From an uncultured Collinsella sp. (GTDB taxonomy: Bacteria > Actinomycetota > Coriobacteriia > Coriobacteriales > Coriobacteriaceae), in the NCBI GenBank assembly GCA_900762325.1, contig CAAFGG010000025.1, positions 1-32,768 of the forward strand: a DNA stretch of 32,768 nt, written 5' to 3'. The position numbers were made by a program, and so were the translations under genes. How positions within the stretch are numbered: position 1 is the first letter of the stretch; every line of letters starts with the position of its first letter. Of this stretch, positions 8,831 through 17,112 are shown in pieces. The notes below the pieces were generated by a model, which was given only the letters and a program-made list of their open reading frames with translations, searched no databases and was not told where the DNA came from.

Positions 8831-9361
8831 ATGACGGACTCTTTTGAGCAGATTTCCGCACATAACGAGGAGCTGGCGCGCGATATCGTCGAGCGCGCGA
8901 GCGCTCGGGGTGTGACGGTTTCGACGGCTGAGTCGCTGACGGCGGGTATGATCGCCTCGACGATTGCGGATATCCCGGGCGCCTCGGCGGTGCTGCGTGG
9001 CGGTGCGGTGACCTACTGCGATGAGATTAAGCATCGCGTGCTGGGTGTTGAGCAGGAGACGCTCGACCGCTACACCGCGGTGTCGCATCAAACTGCGCGC
9101 GAGATGGCGTCGGGTTCGCTGGAGCTGTACCAGAGCGATATTGCAGTGAGCGCAACGGGTTATGCCGGCCCCGGCGGTGGTACTGAGGACGATCCTGCTG
9201 GCACTTTCTATATTGGCTGGGCACATCGTTCCGCCGATGGGGGAGTGCCGGTCGTGGACTCTGTGCGCTGCTACTATGAGGGTGACCGTTCGTGTGTTCG
9301 TGCCCATGCGGTCACGGAGGCATTGGGTCGCATTGTCTGCGTGCTCGATTCTATGGAATAG
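8831..9361 (+). CDS. cinA: CinA C-terminal domain protein (nicotinamide-nucleotide amidase type)
   Basis: Stand-alone CinA C-terminal (PncC-type) domain, about 176 aa, without the N-terminal MoaB-like domain of full CinA. Family enzymes deamidate nicotinamide mononucleotide to recycle NAD. The signature strand VSTAESLTAGMIASTIADI, the SAVLRGGAVTYCDEIK strand and ATGYAGPGGG are present. The start is uncertain: GTG at 8825 and ATG at 8831 are both in frame and neither has a well-spaced ribosome site. It follows pgsA by about 12 bp and precedes the recA promoter; pgsA-cinA-recA order is common in Gram-positive genomes. Confidence 0.9.
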   Translation: MTDSFEQISAHNEELARDIVERASARGVTVSTAESLTAGMIASTIADIPGASAVLRGGAVTYCDEIKHRVLGVEQETLDRYTAVSHQTAREMASGSLELYQSDIAVSATGYAGPGGGTEDDPAGTFYIGWAHRSADGGVPVVDSVRCYYEGDRSCVRAHAVTEALGRIVCVLDSME

Positions 9362-9370
9362 ACGTGTTTT

Positions 9371-9390
9371 AAGGGGCCTCCGGGCCCCTT
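9371..9390 (+). terminator. Hairpin after cinA
   Basis: AAGGGGCC at 9371-9378 pairs perfectly with GGCCCCTT at 9383-9390 around a 4-base loop. Only a short AT run follows on the plus strand, while TTTT precedes it, so it could work in either direction. It separates the pgsA-cinA transcript from recA. Confidence 0.7.
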
Positions 9391-9559
9391 AATTGTGGAG
9401 ATGGGGACCTCAGAAGAATTTAGCGTTTGTGCTGTTCATAGGTGTATTTTTGCCTGCCTTGTTCTTATTTGGCCCTTTATGGTCAAGCATTTAGTCAGTG
9501 TTTGGTCGGCTTTTGGTTGGGTTTTGGAAAGGTCGGCTGCATATGATTTATCTGAACGG

Positions 9560-9588
9560 TTGACCACGAACAGCCGTTCGTTTATTAT
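9560..9588 (+). promoter_or_regulatory. recA promoter
   Basis: TTGACC (9560-9565) and TATTAT (9583-9588) are separated by exactly 17 bases. The LexA box at 9566-9581 fills the spacer, so a bound repressor would block RNA polymerase directly. Confidence 0.85.
9566..9581. promoter_or_regulatory. LexA box of recA
   Basis: Perfect palindrome ACGAAC-AGCC-GTTCGT, matching the Gram-positive CGAAC-N4-GTTCG LexA operator. It starts one base after the -35 and ends just before the -10 of the recA promoter. Confidence 0.9.
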
Positions 9589-9618
9589 CGATGCAGGTTG
9601 TTAAGAGGAGGGCTATTC

Positions 9619-10767
9619 ATGGCCAAGAATTCAGGTCCCGTACGTACCGTTCATGCTCGCACGACGGGTAAAGAGCGCGATGAGATGATCGCCACCACCA
9701 AGGCTGAGATCGAGAAGAAATTCGGCCAAGGTTCCATCATGAGGTACGGCGACGGTGGCCCCGAGCTCGAGGTCGAGGCCATCCCTACGGGCGCTCTGGC
9801 ACTCGATGCCGCGCTGGGTATCGGCGGCGTGCCGCGTGGCCGTATCGTCGAGATTTACGGTCCTGAGTCCTCCGGTAAGACGACGCTTTCGCTCGAGATC
9901 CTGGCCGAGGCCCAGGCAATGGGTGGCGTTGTGGCATTTATCGATGCCGAGCATGCGCTCGATCCCACGTATGCCGCGCGTATCGGCGTGGATATCGACG
10001 AGGTGCTCATTTCTCAGCCCGATACGGGCGAGCAGGCGCTCGAGATTGTTGACATGCTCGTGCGTTCCGGCGCCATCGATGCCATTGTCGTCGACTCCGT
10101 CGCCGCTCTGACCCCGCGTGCCGAGATCGAGGGAGAAATCGGCGATACTACGGTCGGTCTTCAGGCTCGCCTGATGAGCCAGGCGCTCCGCAAGCTCGCC
10201 GGCTCGCTGTCCAAGTCCAACACGACGTGCATCTTCATTAACCAGCTGCGTGAGAAGATCGGCGTCATGTTCGGCAACCCCGAGACTACGACGGGCGGCC
10301 GCGCCCTTAAGTTCTTCTCTTCGGTGCGTATCGACATTCGCCGCATCGACAGCATTAAGCTTAAGGACGAGGTTATCGGTAACCGCGTGCGCGCCAAGGT
10401 CGTTAAGAACAAGGTGGCAGCTCCGTTCCGTTCTGCTGAGTTCGACATCATGTACGGTACGGGCATCTCTAAGGAGGGCTCGATTCTGGACATGGCTGTC
10501 GAGTGCGGCATCTGCAAGAAGATGGGCTCCTGGTTTGCCTATGGCGAGGACAAGCTCGGCAACGGTCGCGAGGCCGCCAAGGCGTTCCTGCGCGAACACC
10601 CCGATTGCGCCGACGAGATTGAGCATAAGGTCCGTCTTGCCTGCGGGCTTGAGTTTGATGACGATGCTCCGTCCGAGGTAGAGCTGACCGATCAGCCTGC
10701 GCCTGAGGAGTTTGACGAGCTTTACGCCATCGATGGTTCCGCCATGCTCGATGATGACGACGAGTAG
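9619..10767 (+). CDS. recA: Recombinase RecA
   Basis: ATP-dependent strand-exchange protein and co-protease for LexA self-cleavage. 382 aa. Walker A GPESSGKT is at residues 81-88. The core (FIDAEHALDP, VVDSVAALTPRAEIEGE, FINQLREKIGVMFGNPETTTGG) is fully conserved, and the tail is acidic (MLDDDDE) as in other RecA proteins. The ATG at 9619 has AAGAGGAGG at 9603-9610; an upstream in-frame ATG at 9598 overlaps the ribosome site and is rejected. recX follows after 11 bp. Expression is expected to be SOS-controlled from the promoter at 9560-9588. Confidence 0.99.
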   Translation: MAKNSGPVRTVHARTTGKERDEMIATTKAEIEKKFGQGSIMRYGDGGPELEVEAIPTGALALDAALGIGGVPRGRIVEIYGPESSGKTTLSLEILAEAQAMGGVVAFIDAEHALDPTYAARIGVDIDEVLISQPDTGEQALEIVDMLVRSGAIDAIVVDSVAALTPRAEIEGEIGDTTVGLQARLMSQALRKLAGSLSKSNTTCIFINQLREKIGVMFGNPETTTGGRALKFFSSVRIDIRRIDSIKLKDEVIGNRVRAKVVKNKVAAPFRSAEFDIMYGTGISKEGSILDMAVECGICKKMGSWFAYGEDKLGNGREAAKAFLREHPDCADEIEHKVRLACGLEFDDDAPSEVELTDQPAPEEFDELYAIDGSAMLDDDDE

Positions 10768-10778
10768 CGGTTACGCTC

Positions 10779-11471
10779 ATGTCGTATACGGTGACCGAGG
10801 CCACGGTCGTCTTTCCCGATAAGAAGGCGGCCTCCTCGTTCTCGAGCGGGTATGCGTCCAAAAAGCCTTGCGCACATATCGATTGTGAGCTTGAGGGCGG
10901 TTTTGAGCGGTCCATTTGGATTCCCGTGCGGGTCGCGCGCCTGTATGTCAAAAACCGCCCCGATCTTCCCTGTGATTGGGATAACTTTCGTGAGGCGGTG
11001 CAGCTCATCGAGCGTAAATGTGCACTTACCATGGTGACTGAGATGTTATCGCGCCGCGACCATGCGACGGGTGAGGTCCGTGACAAGCTGGCTCGCTACG
11101 GCTTTCACCAGCCCGCGATCGATTTCGCCGTCGAGCGCGCCACCGAGTATCGCTTTTTAGACGAGAACCGCTTTTGCTCGTACTTTATCGAGGAACGCAA
11201 GCGGCGCGGTTGGGGACAGCGCAAAATCGAGACCGAGCTCAAGCGACGTCATGTTGTGCTCGATGACATTCCCGGTTATCCCGAGGATTATTTTGCCGTC
11301 GAAGACGATTTGGCGCGTGCGTCAGCCCTGCTCGCCAAGCGGCGTGTTCCAGAGACGCGCGGATTCGAAAAACTGGTTCGGTTTTTGATGGGCAAGGGCT
11401 TCTCGTATCACATCGCCGCCGATGCCGTTAAGGCACGTCTCGATGCCGAATGCGAGGAATGTGCGCTTTAG
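10779..11471 (+). CDS. recX: Regulatory protein RecX
   Basis: Modulator of RecA filaments, usually encoded just after recA. 230 aa with the helical three-helix repeats of the family: EMLSRRDHATGEVRDKLARYGF, then FLDENRFCSYFIEERKRRGWGQRKIETELKRR split over the second repeat, and a third repeat near the C-terminus (LVRFLMGKGFSYHIAADAVK). It has an N-terminal extension of about 85 residues, which is common in actinobacterial RecX. The 11-bp gap to recA implies co-transcription and SOS induction. Confidence 0.92.
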   Translation: MSYTVTEATVVFPDKKAASSFSSGYASKKPCAHIDCELEGGFERSIWIPVRVARLYVKNRPDLPCDWDNFREAVQLIERKCALTMVTEMLSRRDHATGEVRDKLARYGFHQPAIDFAVERATEYRFLDENRFCSYFIEERKRRGWGQRKIETELKRRHVVLDDIPGYPEDYFAVEDDLARASALLAKRRVPETRGFEKLVRFLMGKGFSYHIAADAVKARLDAECEECAL

Positions 11472-11485
11472 GCGTATGCGTTTTG

Positions 11486-11528
11486 TGGCCCCGCCGCTCA
11501 CCGCGTTTTAGCCGCCGTACTGGGGCCA
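11486..11528. terminator. Possible terminator after recX
   Basis: TGGCCCC (11486-11492) pairs with GGGGCCA (11522-11528) across a long loop and is followed by TTTATTT on the plus strand. The long loop makes this a weaker call, but it sits where the recA-recX transcript should end. Confidence 0.5.
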
Positions 11529-11533
11529 TTTAT

Positions 11534-11562
11534 TTGACAGTTGTTGTGGTTCAACGTACGAT
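11534..11562 (+). promoter_or_regulatory. Promoter of rny
   Basis: TTGACA at 11534-11539 and TACGAT at 11557-11562 are spaced by 17 bases: a consensus -35 with a TAnnnT-type -10. It would give a leader of roughly 160 bases before the rny ATG. Confidence 0.8.
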
Positions 11563-11667
11563 AAACATTGTCATTTGCTTTGTGATATGTGCTCATCTGT
11601 GATGAGTTTGTTTATATGTTTATCTGTATCCGACCCGCATAAGCTGCGCCCATATTACTCAAATGTC

Positions 11668-11693
11668 GCGAGCCGTTCATAAGGACGGTTCGC
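11668..11693 (+). promoter_or_regulatory. Leader hairpin of rny
   Basis: GCGAGCCGT (11668-11676) pairs with ACGGTTCGC (11685-11693), nine pairs with one G-U, followed by TTTGTTGTG. It lies inside the predicted leader, 35 bases before the start codon. It could be an attenuator or a target for autoregulated decay (inference). Confidence 0.55.
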
Positions 11694-11728
11694 TTTGTTG
11701 TGTAACGAATCCATAAAAAGGAGTGAGC

Positions 11729-13279
11729 ATGCCTATCATTGCAGCGCTCGTTGGCATCGTTTTGGGTGCCATCGCCGCCATTGCCTACATGCGCACCGCC
11801 AAGCAGGGTAGTCTTCACGAGGCCGACGAAAAGATCCAGTCGGCACACGCACAGGCTGAGTCCCTGATCGGTGATGCAAAGCGTCAGGCCGAGACCCTCA
11901 AAAAAGAGGCTCTGCTCGAGGCTAAAGAAGAGATCATCAAGAACAAGCAGGCCGCCGAGGCCGAGGACAAGCAGCGCAAGAGCGAGATTCGTACGCTCGA
12001 GAACCGCGTGATGCAGCGCGAGGAATCCCTCGATCGCCGCAACGACGCTCTCGACAAGCGCGAGCATCAGCTGTCCAGTCAGGCCGGTCAGGTCGAGAAG
12101 CGCTCCCGTGAGCTCGAGGAGCTCTGCGCAAAGCAGACCTCCGAGCTCGAGCGTATCGCCGACCTTACCCGCGAGGATGCCCACAAGGAGCTCCTCGATA
12201 AGGTTCGCGGCGAGGTCACCCACGAGGCCGCCACGATCATTCGCGAGTCCGAGCAGCAGGTTCGCGCCGAGTGCCACAAGACCGCCCAGGAGATTCTTTC
12301 CCTGGCGATTCAGCGCTGCGCTGCCGACCACACTGCCGAGGTCACCGTTACCTCCGTGCACATTCCCTCTGATGACCTCAAGGGCCGTATCATCGGTCGC
12401 GAGGGTCGCAACATCCGCACCTTCGAGCAGGTTTCCGGCGTCAACCTCGTGATCGACGACACGCCCGAGACCGTCGTTCTTTCGAGCTTCGATCCGGTCC
12501 GTCGTGAGACCGCCCGTGTTGCTCTGGAGAACCTCATCGCCGACGGCCGCATTCACCCCGCCCGCATCGAGGAGATGTATCACAAGGCTGCCGACCTGGT
12601 TCAGCAGCGCGTGCGCGAGGCTGGCGAGCAAGCTGCATTCGATACCGGCATTCACGACCTGCACCCCGAGATCGTCAAGACCCTTGGTGCCCTGCGCTAC
12701 CGTACCTCGTTTGGTCAGAACGTGCTTCAGCACTCCCTCGAAGTCTCTGACCTGTGCGGCGTGATGGCTTCCGAGCTTGGCCTGGACGTTGTGACCGCCA
12801 AGCGCGCCGGCCTGCTGCACGACCTGGGCAAGGCAATCGACCATGACGTCGAGGGGCCGCATGCCGTCATCGGCGCTGAGCTTGCCCGCCGTTATGGCGA
12901 GAAGCCCGTTATCGTCCACGCTATCGAGGCTCACCATGCCGATGTCGACCCCAACACGGTGCTCGATGTCCTGGTGCAGGCCGCCGATGCTGTCTCTGCC
13001 TCTCGCCCCGGTGCCCGTCGCGAGTCTGCCGAGAACTACATCAAGCGTCTTGAGAAGCTCGAGGAGATCGCCAACTCTCATGACGGCGTCGAGCGTACCT
13101 ATGCCATGCAGGCCGGTCGCGAGGTCCACGTCATGGTTCAGCCGGACAAGATCTCCGATGCCCAGTCCACGGTTCTGGCTCACGATATCGCCCATCAGAT
13201 CGAGGAAGAGATGGAGTATCCCGGTCAGGTGCGCGTCGTCGTGATTCGCGAGAGCCGCGCTGTCGATATCGCTAAATAA
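11729..13279 (+). CDS. rny: Ribonuclease Y
   Basis: Membrane-anchored endonuclease that starts mRNA decay. 516 aa. An N-terminal membrane helix (about residues 3-22) is followed by a long charged coiled coil to about 190, a KH domain (DDLKGRIIGREGRNIRTFE), and an HD domain with HSLEVSDL and LLHDLGKAIDHD. The C-terminus VRVVVIRESRAVDIAK is typical. ATG at 11729 fits AAGGAG at 11718-11722; the GTG at 11723 overlaps that site. The downstream ATPase gene begins one base after the stop (TAATATG). RNase J at the start of the window is its expected partner in RNA turnover. Confidence 0.97.
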   Translation: MPIIAALVGIVLGAIAAIAYMRTAKQGSLHEADEKIQSAHAQAESLIGDAKRQAETLKKEALLEAKEEIIKNKQAAEAEDKQRKSEIRTLENRVMQREESLDRRNDALDKREHQLSSQAGQVEKRSRELEELCAKQTSELERIADLTREDAHKELLDKVRGEVTHEAATIIRESEQQVRAECHKTAQEILSLAIQRCAADHTAEVTVTSVHIPSDDLKGRIIGREGRNIRTFEQVSGVNLVIDDTPETVVLSSFDPVRRETARVALENLIADGRIHPARIEEMYHKAADLVQQRVREAGEQAAFDTGIHDLHPEIVKTLGALRYRTSFGQNVLQHSLEVSDLCGVMASELGLDVVTAKRAGLLHDLGKAIDHDVEGPHAVIGAELARRYGEKPVIVHAIEAHHADVDPNTVLDVLVQAADAVSASRPGARRESAENYIKRLEKLEEIANSHDGVERTYAMQAGREVHVMVQPDKISDAQSTVLAHDIAHQIEEEMEYPGQVRVVVIRESRAVDIAK

Positions 13280-13280
13280 T

Positions 13281-14366
13281 ATGAGCGACGCGAACGAGCT
13301 CATCTCATTTATCGCGTCGATGTCGGGGGAGGGCAACCTTCGCGTCGAGGAGAACCTTGGCGAGGGGTATGTCCGCCTCCGCGTTTCGGAGGCCGAGCGG
13401 CGCCAGGCAAAGCACGACATTCAGCATGTCGAGGATATCGTCATCGAAATGCTCCGTAATGCTCGCGATGCCGGCGCCGACAAGGTCTATCTCGCCACGA
13501 CCAAGGAAGATGGCGTCCGCACGCTTGTCTTTCTGGATAACGGCTCGGGTGTTCCGCAGGATATGCAAGAGCGAATCTTCGATGCTCGCGTTACCTCAAA
13601 GCTCGAGAGCATGAAGATGGACCGTTGGGGCGTTCACGGTCGTGGCATGGCATTGTTTTCGATCAAGCAGAACACCGACGAGGCCCGCGTGGTCACGTCT
13701 GGTGTCGATCTTGGCTCAGCCTTTAAGGTGAGCGTTGCGGCCGACCGCCTCAGCGAGCGTGCCGATCAGTCCAGCTGGCCCCAGGCCGTCAAGGATGAGG
13801 ACGGACGTTATGTCTGTGCTCGCGGTCCGCATAATATTATTCGCGCTGCCTGTGAGTTTGCGCTCGAGGAGTTGCGTGGTTGCGATGTCTATCTTGGTTC
13901 TCCGTCTGAGATTGCCGCGACCCTTTATGCTCAGGCGTCAAGTCGGCTCGATACGTCTCGTCTCCTGTTTATTGATGATGAGAGCGAGCTTCCGGTTGTC
14001 GATCGTTTAGGCCTTGCCTCTGATGCCGAGGACTTTATTCGTATTTGTTCGGGTTTGGGTCTTGAAATGTCCGAGCGCACGGCCCATCGCATTTTGGCAG
14101 GGCAGATTAAGCCCGTTCGCGGTGTGACTGCGCGTCTGCTGCGCGAGCGTGACTCATCCTCGCATGCGCCGGCTCCTGTCGATCTCGCGAAGGATCGTCG
14201 TGGGCTGCGTATTGCCAAGGATGACATGGCACAGTTTTCGCGTGCTGTGGAGCGCGACTTTAATGACCTTGCCGCCCGGTACTATCTCAATCTTTGCGGC
14301 GACCCAAAGATCCGTGTTTCGCGTGATCGTATCACCGTGACCTTCGATCTTGCCAAAGAGGAATAG
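13281..14366 (+). CDS. GHKL-type ATP-binding protein, function unknown
   Basis: 361 aa with a histidine-kinase/Hsp90/MutL-like ATP-binding fold. The N box is EMLRNARDAGAD (residues 57-68, Asn60), the G1 box DNGSGVP (86-92), and the G2-like box GVHGRGMALF (117-126). There is no receiver, H box or sensor domain, so it is not an ordinary sensor kinase. The C-terminal part (about 200-361) matches nothing I recognise, though HRILAGQIKPVRGVTARLL looks helical and basic. It begins one base after rny and is followed by spoVS. In Bacillus subtilis that slot holds ymdB, a phosphodiesterase, so a regulatory link to RNase Y or SpoVS is possible but unproven. Confidence 0.85.
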   Translation: MSDANELISFIASMSGEGNLRVEENLGEGYVRLRVSEAERRQAKHDIQHVEDIVIEMLRNARDAGADKVYLATTKEDGVRTLVFLDNGSGVPQDMQERIFDARVTSKLESMKMDRWGVHGRGMALFSIKQNTDEARVVTSGVDLGSAFKVSVAADRLSERADQSSWPQAVKDEDGRYVCARGPHNIIRAACEFALEELRGCDVYLGSPSEIAATLYAQASSRLDTSRLLFIDDESELPVVDRLGLASDAEDFIRICSGLGLEMSERTAHRILAGQIKPVRGVTARLLRERDSSSHAPAPVDLAKDRRGLRIAKDDMAQFSRAVERDFNDLAARYYLNLCGDPKIRVSRDRITVTFDLAKEE

Positions 14367-14372
14367 TGCCTT

Positions 14373-14390
14373 TACCGAGTCCACTCGGTA
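14373..14390. terminator. Small hairpin between the ATPase gene and spoVS
   Basis: TACCGAG (14373-14379) pairs perfectly with CTCGGTA (14384-14390) around TCCA, starting six bases after the ATPase stop. The following bases (CGATAAAGTTATT) are not a clear T-run, so it may be a terminator, a processing site, or part of the spoVS promoter region. Confidence 0.45.
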
Positions 14391-14440
14391 CGATAAAGTT
14401 ATTGCAGTTAAAACGTACTTTTAAACGCAGGAGTTTCTTC

Positions 14441-14758
14441 ATGGATTGCCTGAAGGTATCAAGCAAATCATCGCCCGCGTCCGTTGCCGGCGCCATCGCC
14501 GGCATGGTCAAGGATGGTGTACCCGTCAACATCCAGTGTGTCGGTGCCGGTGCTGTCAACCAGGCCATTAAGGCCGTTGCTATCGCGCGCGGTTTTTTGA
14601 TTCCAACCGGTTTTGATATTTCCTGCGCGCCTGTGTTCTCCGACATCCTCATTAACGGGGAGTCGCGCACGGCCATCCGCCTTTCTATCTACGTTCACCA
14701 GATCAATCGAGCTGCTATGGATAACGTCGTCATGGATGATGTTAAGCCTGTGGCATAG
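14441..14758 (+). CDS. spoVS: Stage V sporulation protein S (SpoVS)
   Basis: 105 aa, Alba-like nucleic-acid-binding fold, strongly conserved: LKVSSKSSPASVAGAIAGM, VNIQCVGAGAVNQAIKAVAIARG, and RTAIRLSIYVH. Real spoVS function is known mainly in Bacillus sporulation, yet the gene occurs in many non-spore-formers, so here it is probably a general regulator. The ATG at 14441 is set by AGGAG at 14429-14433; the frame is open upstream to 14366 but that part is not family-like. The short C-terminal extension after IYVHQINRAAMDN is slightly longer than in Bacillus. Confidence 0.95.
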   Translation: MDCLKVSSKSSPASVAGAIAGMVKDGVPVNIQCVGAGAVNQAIKAVAIARGFLIPTGFDISCAPVFSDILINGESRTAIRLSIYVHQINRAAMDNVVMDDVKPVA

Positions 14759-14803
14759 CTTCTGCTTGCCTCGTTTCGCTCCCCATCGTTAGGACTTATG
14801 CAC

Positions 14804-16174
14804 ATGGACCAGCGTTCCGTACGCGATATTCTTGCCGGTAAAACCTACTTTATCCGCACCTTTGGCTGTCAGATGAATCAGCACGACTCCGAGCGTGTGA
14901 GCGGTCTGCTCGATTCGTATGGTTGCCTCATGGCGCTCGATCCCGAGCATGCCGATATTGTTGTCTTCATGACATGCTGCGTGCGCGAGGCCGCCGATAC
15001 TCGCCTGTACGGCCAGTGCAATTCCTGTAAAAGCCTGCCGCCTTCGCCTTCGGGCAAGCGTGTGGTTGCCGTTGGTGGTTGCATCGCGCAGCGCGATGGC
15101 GAGGGCCTGCTCACCAACGTCGATAACGTCAATGTCATCCTCGGTACGCATTCCATCGCACATGTGGCAGAGCTCATTGCCGAGGCGTTCCTTGATGGCA
15201 AGCGTCATATCCGCACCAATGAGCATGAGGATACGGATGCCATGAGCATGCCGTGGCATCGCGAGACCCAGTATCACGCTTGGGTGCCCATCATGACGGG
15301 CTGCAATAATTTCTGTACCTATTGCATCGTTCCGTACGTGCGCGGTCGCGAAAAGAGCCGCTCCTTCGAGGAGATTGTCGACGAGGTGACCGGTTTGGTG
15401 CGCCAGGGCGTGCGTGAGATTACGCTGCTGGGCCAAAACGTTAACTCATATGGTCGCGATCTGTTTGGCAAGCCGCGTTTTGCCGATTTGCTGCGTGCCG
15501 TGGGCGATACGGGTGTGGAGCGCATCTTCTTTACGTCTTCGCATCCCAAGGATCTGCTGCCCGAGACCATCGACGCCATGGCCGAGACGCCTGCTGTTAT
15601 GCCGCAGCTGCACCTGGCCGTCCAGTCAGGTTCGACGCGGATCCTCAAAGAGATGAATCGCCGTTATACACGCGAGGACTATCTGGGCCTGGTCGATCGC
15701 ATTCGCAACCGCATGCCCGATATCGCGCTCTCGACTGACATTATCGTTGGCTTCCCGGGCGAGACTGAAGAAGACTTTGAGCAGACGCTTTCACTTGCCG
15801 AGACGGTCCGCTATGCCCAGGCCTATACCTTCATCTATTCCAAGCGCGCCGGTACCCCGGCCGCAGAGATTGACGATCCTACGCCGCATGAGGTTATTCT
15901 CGAGCGTTTCAATCGCCTGGTTAAGGTTATCGAGACCACGGCACACGAGTATAACCAGGGCGAGCTTCATACTGTGGTGCCGGCGCTCATTGAGGGAACG
16001 AGTAAAAAGAACGACGCGGTCCTGCTGGGCAAGAGTCCCAAGAATCAGACCGTGCATGCGCCTATCCCAGAGGGTTACAGCATCGACCAGCTTGTTGGCA
16101 AGATCGTTGATGTTGACGTTGACGTTGCCAAGACCTGGTATTTGTCTGGCTCCGTTGTGGGCGAGCCGCGCTAA
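14804..16174 (+). CDS. miaB: tRNA-2-methylthio-N6-dimethylallyladenosine synthase MiaB
   Basis: Radical-SAM enzyme that methylthiolates i6A37 of tRNAs reading UNN codons. About 456 aa. The N-terminal domain has RTFGCQMNQHDSERVSGLL; the radical-SAM motif CNNFCTYC has Cys at 167, 171 and 174, followed by VPYVRGREKSR. A TRAM domain ends the protein. ATG 14798 and ATG 14804 are both possible; AGGA at 14791-14794 is better spaced for 14804. It overlaps miaA by one base (TAATG), so the two successive tRNA-37 modification enzymes are translationally coupled. Confidence 0.97.
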   Translation: MDQRSVRDILAGKTYFIRTFGCQMNQHDSERVSGLLDSYGCLMALDPEHADIVVFMTCCVREAADTRLYGQCNSCKSLPPSPSGKRVVAVGGCIAQRDGEGLLTNVDNVNVILGTHSIAHVAELIAEAFLDGKRHIRTNEHEDTDAMSMPWHRETQYHAWVPIMTGCNNFCTYCIVPYVRGREKSRSFEEIVDEVTGLVRQGVREITLLGQNVNSYGRDLFGKPRFADLLRAVGDTGVERIFFTSSHPKDLLPETIDAMAETPAVMPQLHLAVQSGSTRILKEMNRRYTREDYLGLVDRIRNRMPDIALSTDIIVGFPGETEEDFEQTLSLAETVRYAQAYTFIYSKRAGTPAAEIDDPTPHEVILERFNRLVKVIETTAHEYNQGELHTVVPALIEGTSKKNDAVLLGKSPKNQTVHAPIPEGYSIDQLVGKIVDVDVDVAKTWYLSGSVVGEPR

Positions 16175-17112
16175 TGGTTGCTCCCGGGGCAGGTCTTTCC
16201 GCCGTTGCGATCGTCGGTCCGACGGCGGTTGGTAAGAGCGATGTTGCCGATCGTTTGGCAGCTCGTCTTTCGTCCGAAGTGCTGTCGTGCGATGCGATGC
16301 AAATCTATCGCGGCATGGATATCGGTACCGCAAAGATGGCGCCCGATGAGTGTACGGCGCCGCTGCGTCTCGTCGACATTGTAGAGCCGGGTGTGGCATA
16401 TTCTGCTGCGCTTTATCAGGCTGACGCTCGCGCGCATGTTGAGCGCTTGCTTGGCGAGGGCCGCCTGCCGGTGTTTTGCGGGGGTACGGGGCTGTATCTC
16501 AAGGCCGCCCTCGATGAGATGGACTTTCCCTCGGGTGAACTTGAGGACGATCGCCGTGCGGGCTATCAGGAGCTTGCCGAGCGTATTGGCGAGGAGGGAC
16601 TGCACGCGCTGCTTGCCGAGCGTGACCCCGAGTCCGCTGCGGTCATCCACCCCCATAATGTTCGTCGCGTGATTCGCGCGCTCGAAATGCACGATGATGG
16701 AGTGTCCTACGCGCAGCAAAAGTCTCAGTTTAGTGTTCCGCGCGAGCATTATCATGCTCTGTGGTTTGGTCTGACGCGCAATCGCGAGGTGCTCTACGAG
16801 CGCATTAACCTGCGCGTCGATCTTATGTTTGAGCAGGGCCTTGTCGATGAGGTCCGCGGTCTTATGGACCAGGGACTGGGAGATGCCCTGACGTCGATGC
16901 AGGCAATTGGCTATAAAGAGATCATTGATGCTTTCAATGGCGTGATTTCTATGGATGAGGCTCGCGAACTCATCAAGATGCGTTCGCGTCGCTATGCCAA
17001 ACGTCAGCTTTCGTGGTTTAAACGCGATGACCGCATCGTGTGGTTCGATATGGATGAATGTACGATCGATGAGGTCGTTGAGGAAATCCTGCATCGTATT
17101 GAGGCTGCCTAA
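16174..17112 (+). CDS. miaA: tRNA dimethylallyltransferase MiaA
   Basis: Transfers a dimethylallyl group to A37 of tRNA, giving the substrate of MiaB. 312 aa, normal length. The P-loop GPTAVGKS is at 15-22, followed by the conserved SCDAMQIYRGMDIGTAK and a PLRLVDIVEP stretch that replaces the usual PHHLID. GGTGLYLKAAL and the C-terminal KMRSRRYAKRQLSWFKRD are typical. Start and stop each overlap the neighbours by one base (TAATG on both sides), so miaB-miaA-hflX is one coupled operon. Confidence 0.97.
   Translation: MVAPGAGLSAVAIVGPTAVGKSDVADRLAARLSSEVLSCDAMQIYRGMDIGTAKMAPDECTAPLRLVDIVEPGVAYSAALYQADARAHVERLLGEGRLPVFCGGTGLYLKAALDEMDFPSGELEDDRRAGYQELAERIGEEGLHALLAERDPESAAVIHPHNVRRVIRALEMHDDGVSYAQQKSQFSVPREHYHALWFGLTRNREVLYERINLRVDLMFEQGLVDEVRGLMDQGLGDALTSMQAIGYKEIIDAFNGVISMDEARELIKMRSRRYAKRQLSWFKRDDRIVWFDMDECTIDEVVEEILHRIEAA

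Noticed and set aside
6770..9307. Very long minus-strand open frame (845 codons) opposite rimO, pgsA and cinA
   Set aside because: It spans three well-supported genes on the other strand and shows no family motifs; its length reflects codon bias of the plus-strand genes.
9395..9604. 69-codon ORF between cinA and recA
   Set aside because: It overlaps the recA promoter and LexA box, lacks a good ribosome site and has no recognisable motif.
11612..13420. Minus-strand open frame of about 600 codons opposite rny
   Set aside because: Antisense of RNase Y's biased coding sequence; no recognisable domain.
14388..14398. GTACGATAAA shared by the rny promoter and the region before spoVS as a common promoter motif
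   Set aside because: The spoVS copy has no acceptable -35 and lies in a hairpin arm; two occurrences are too few.
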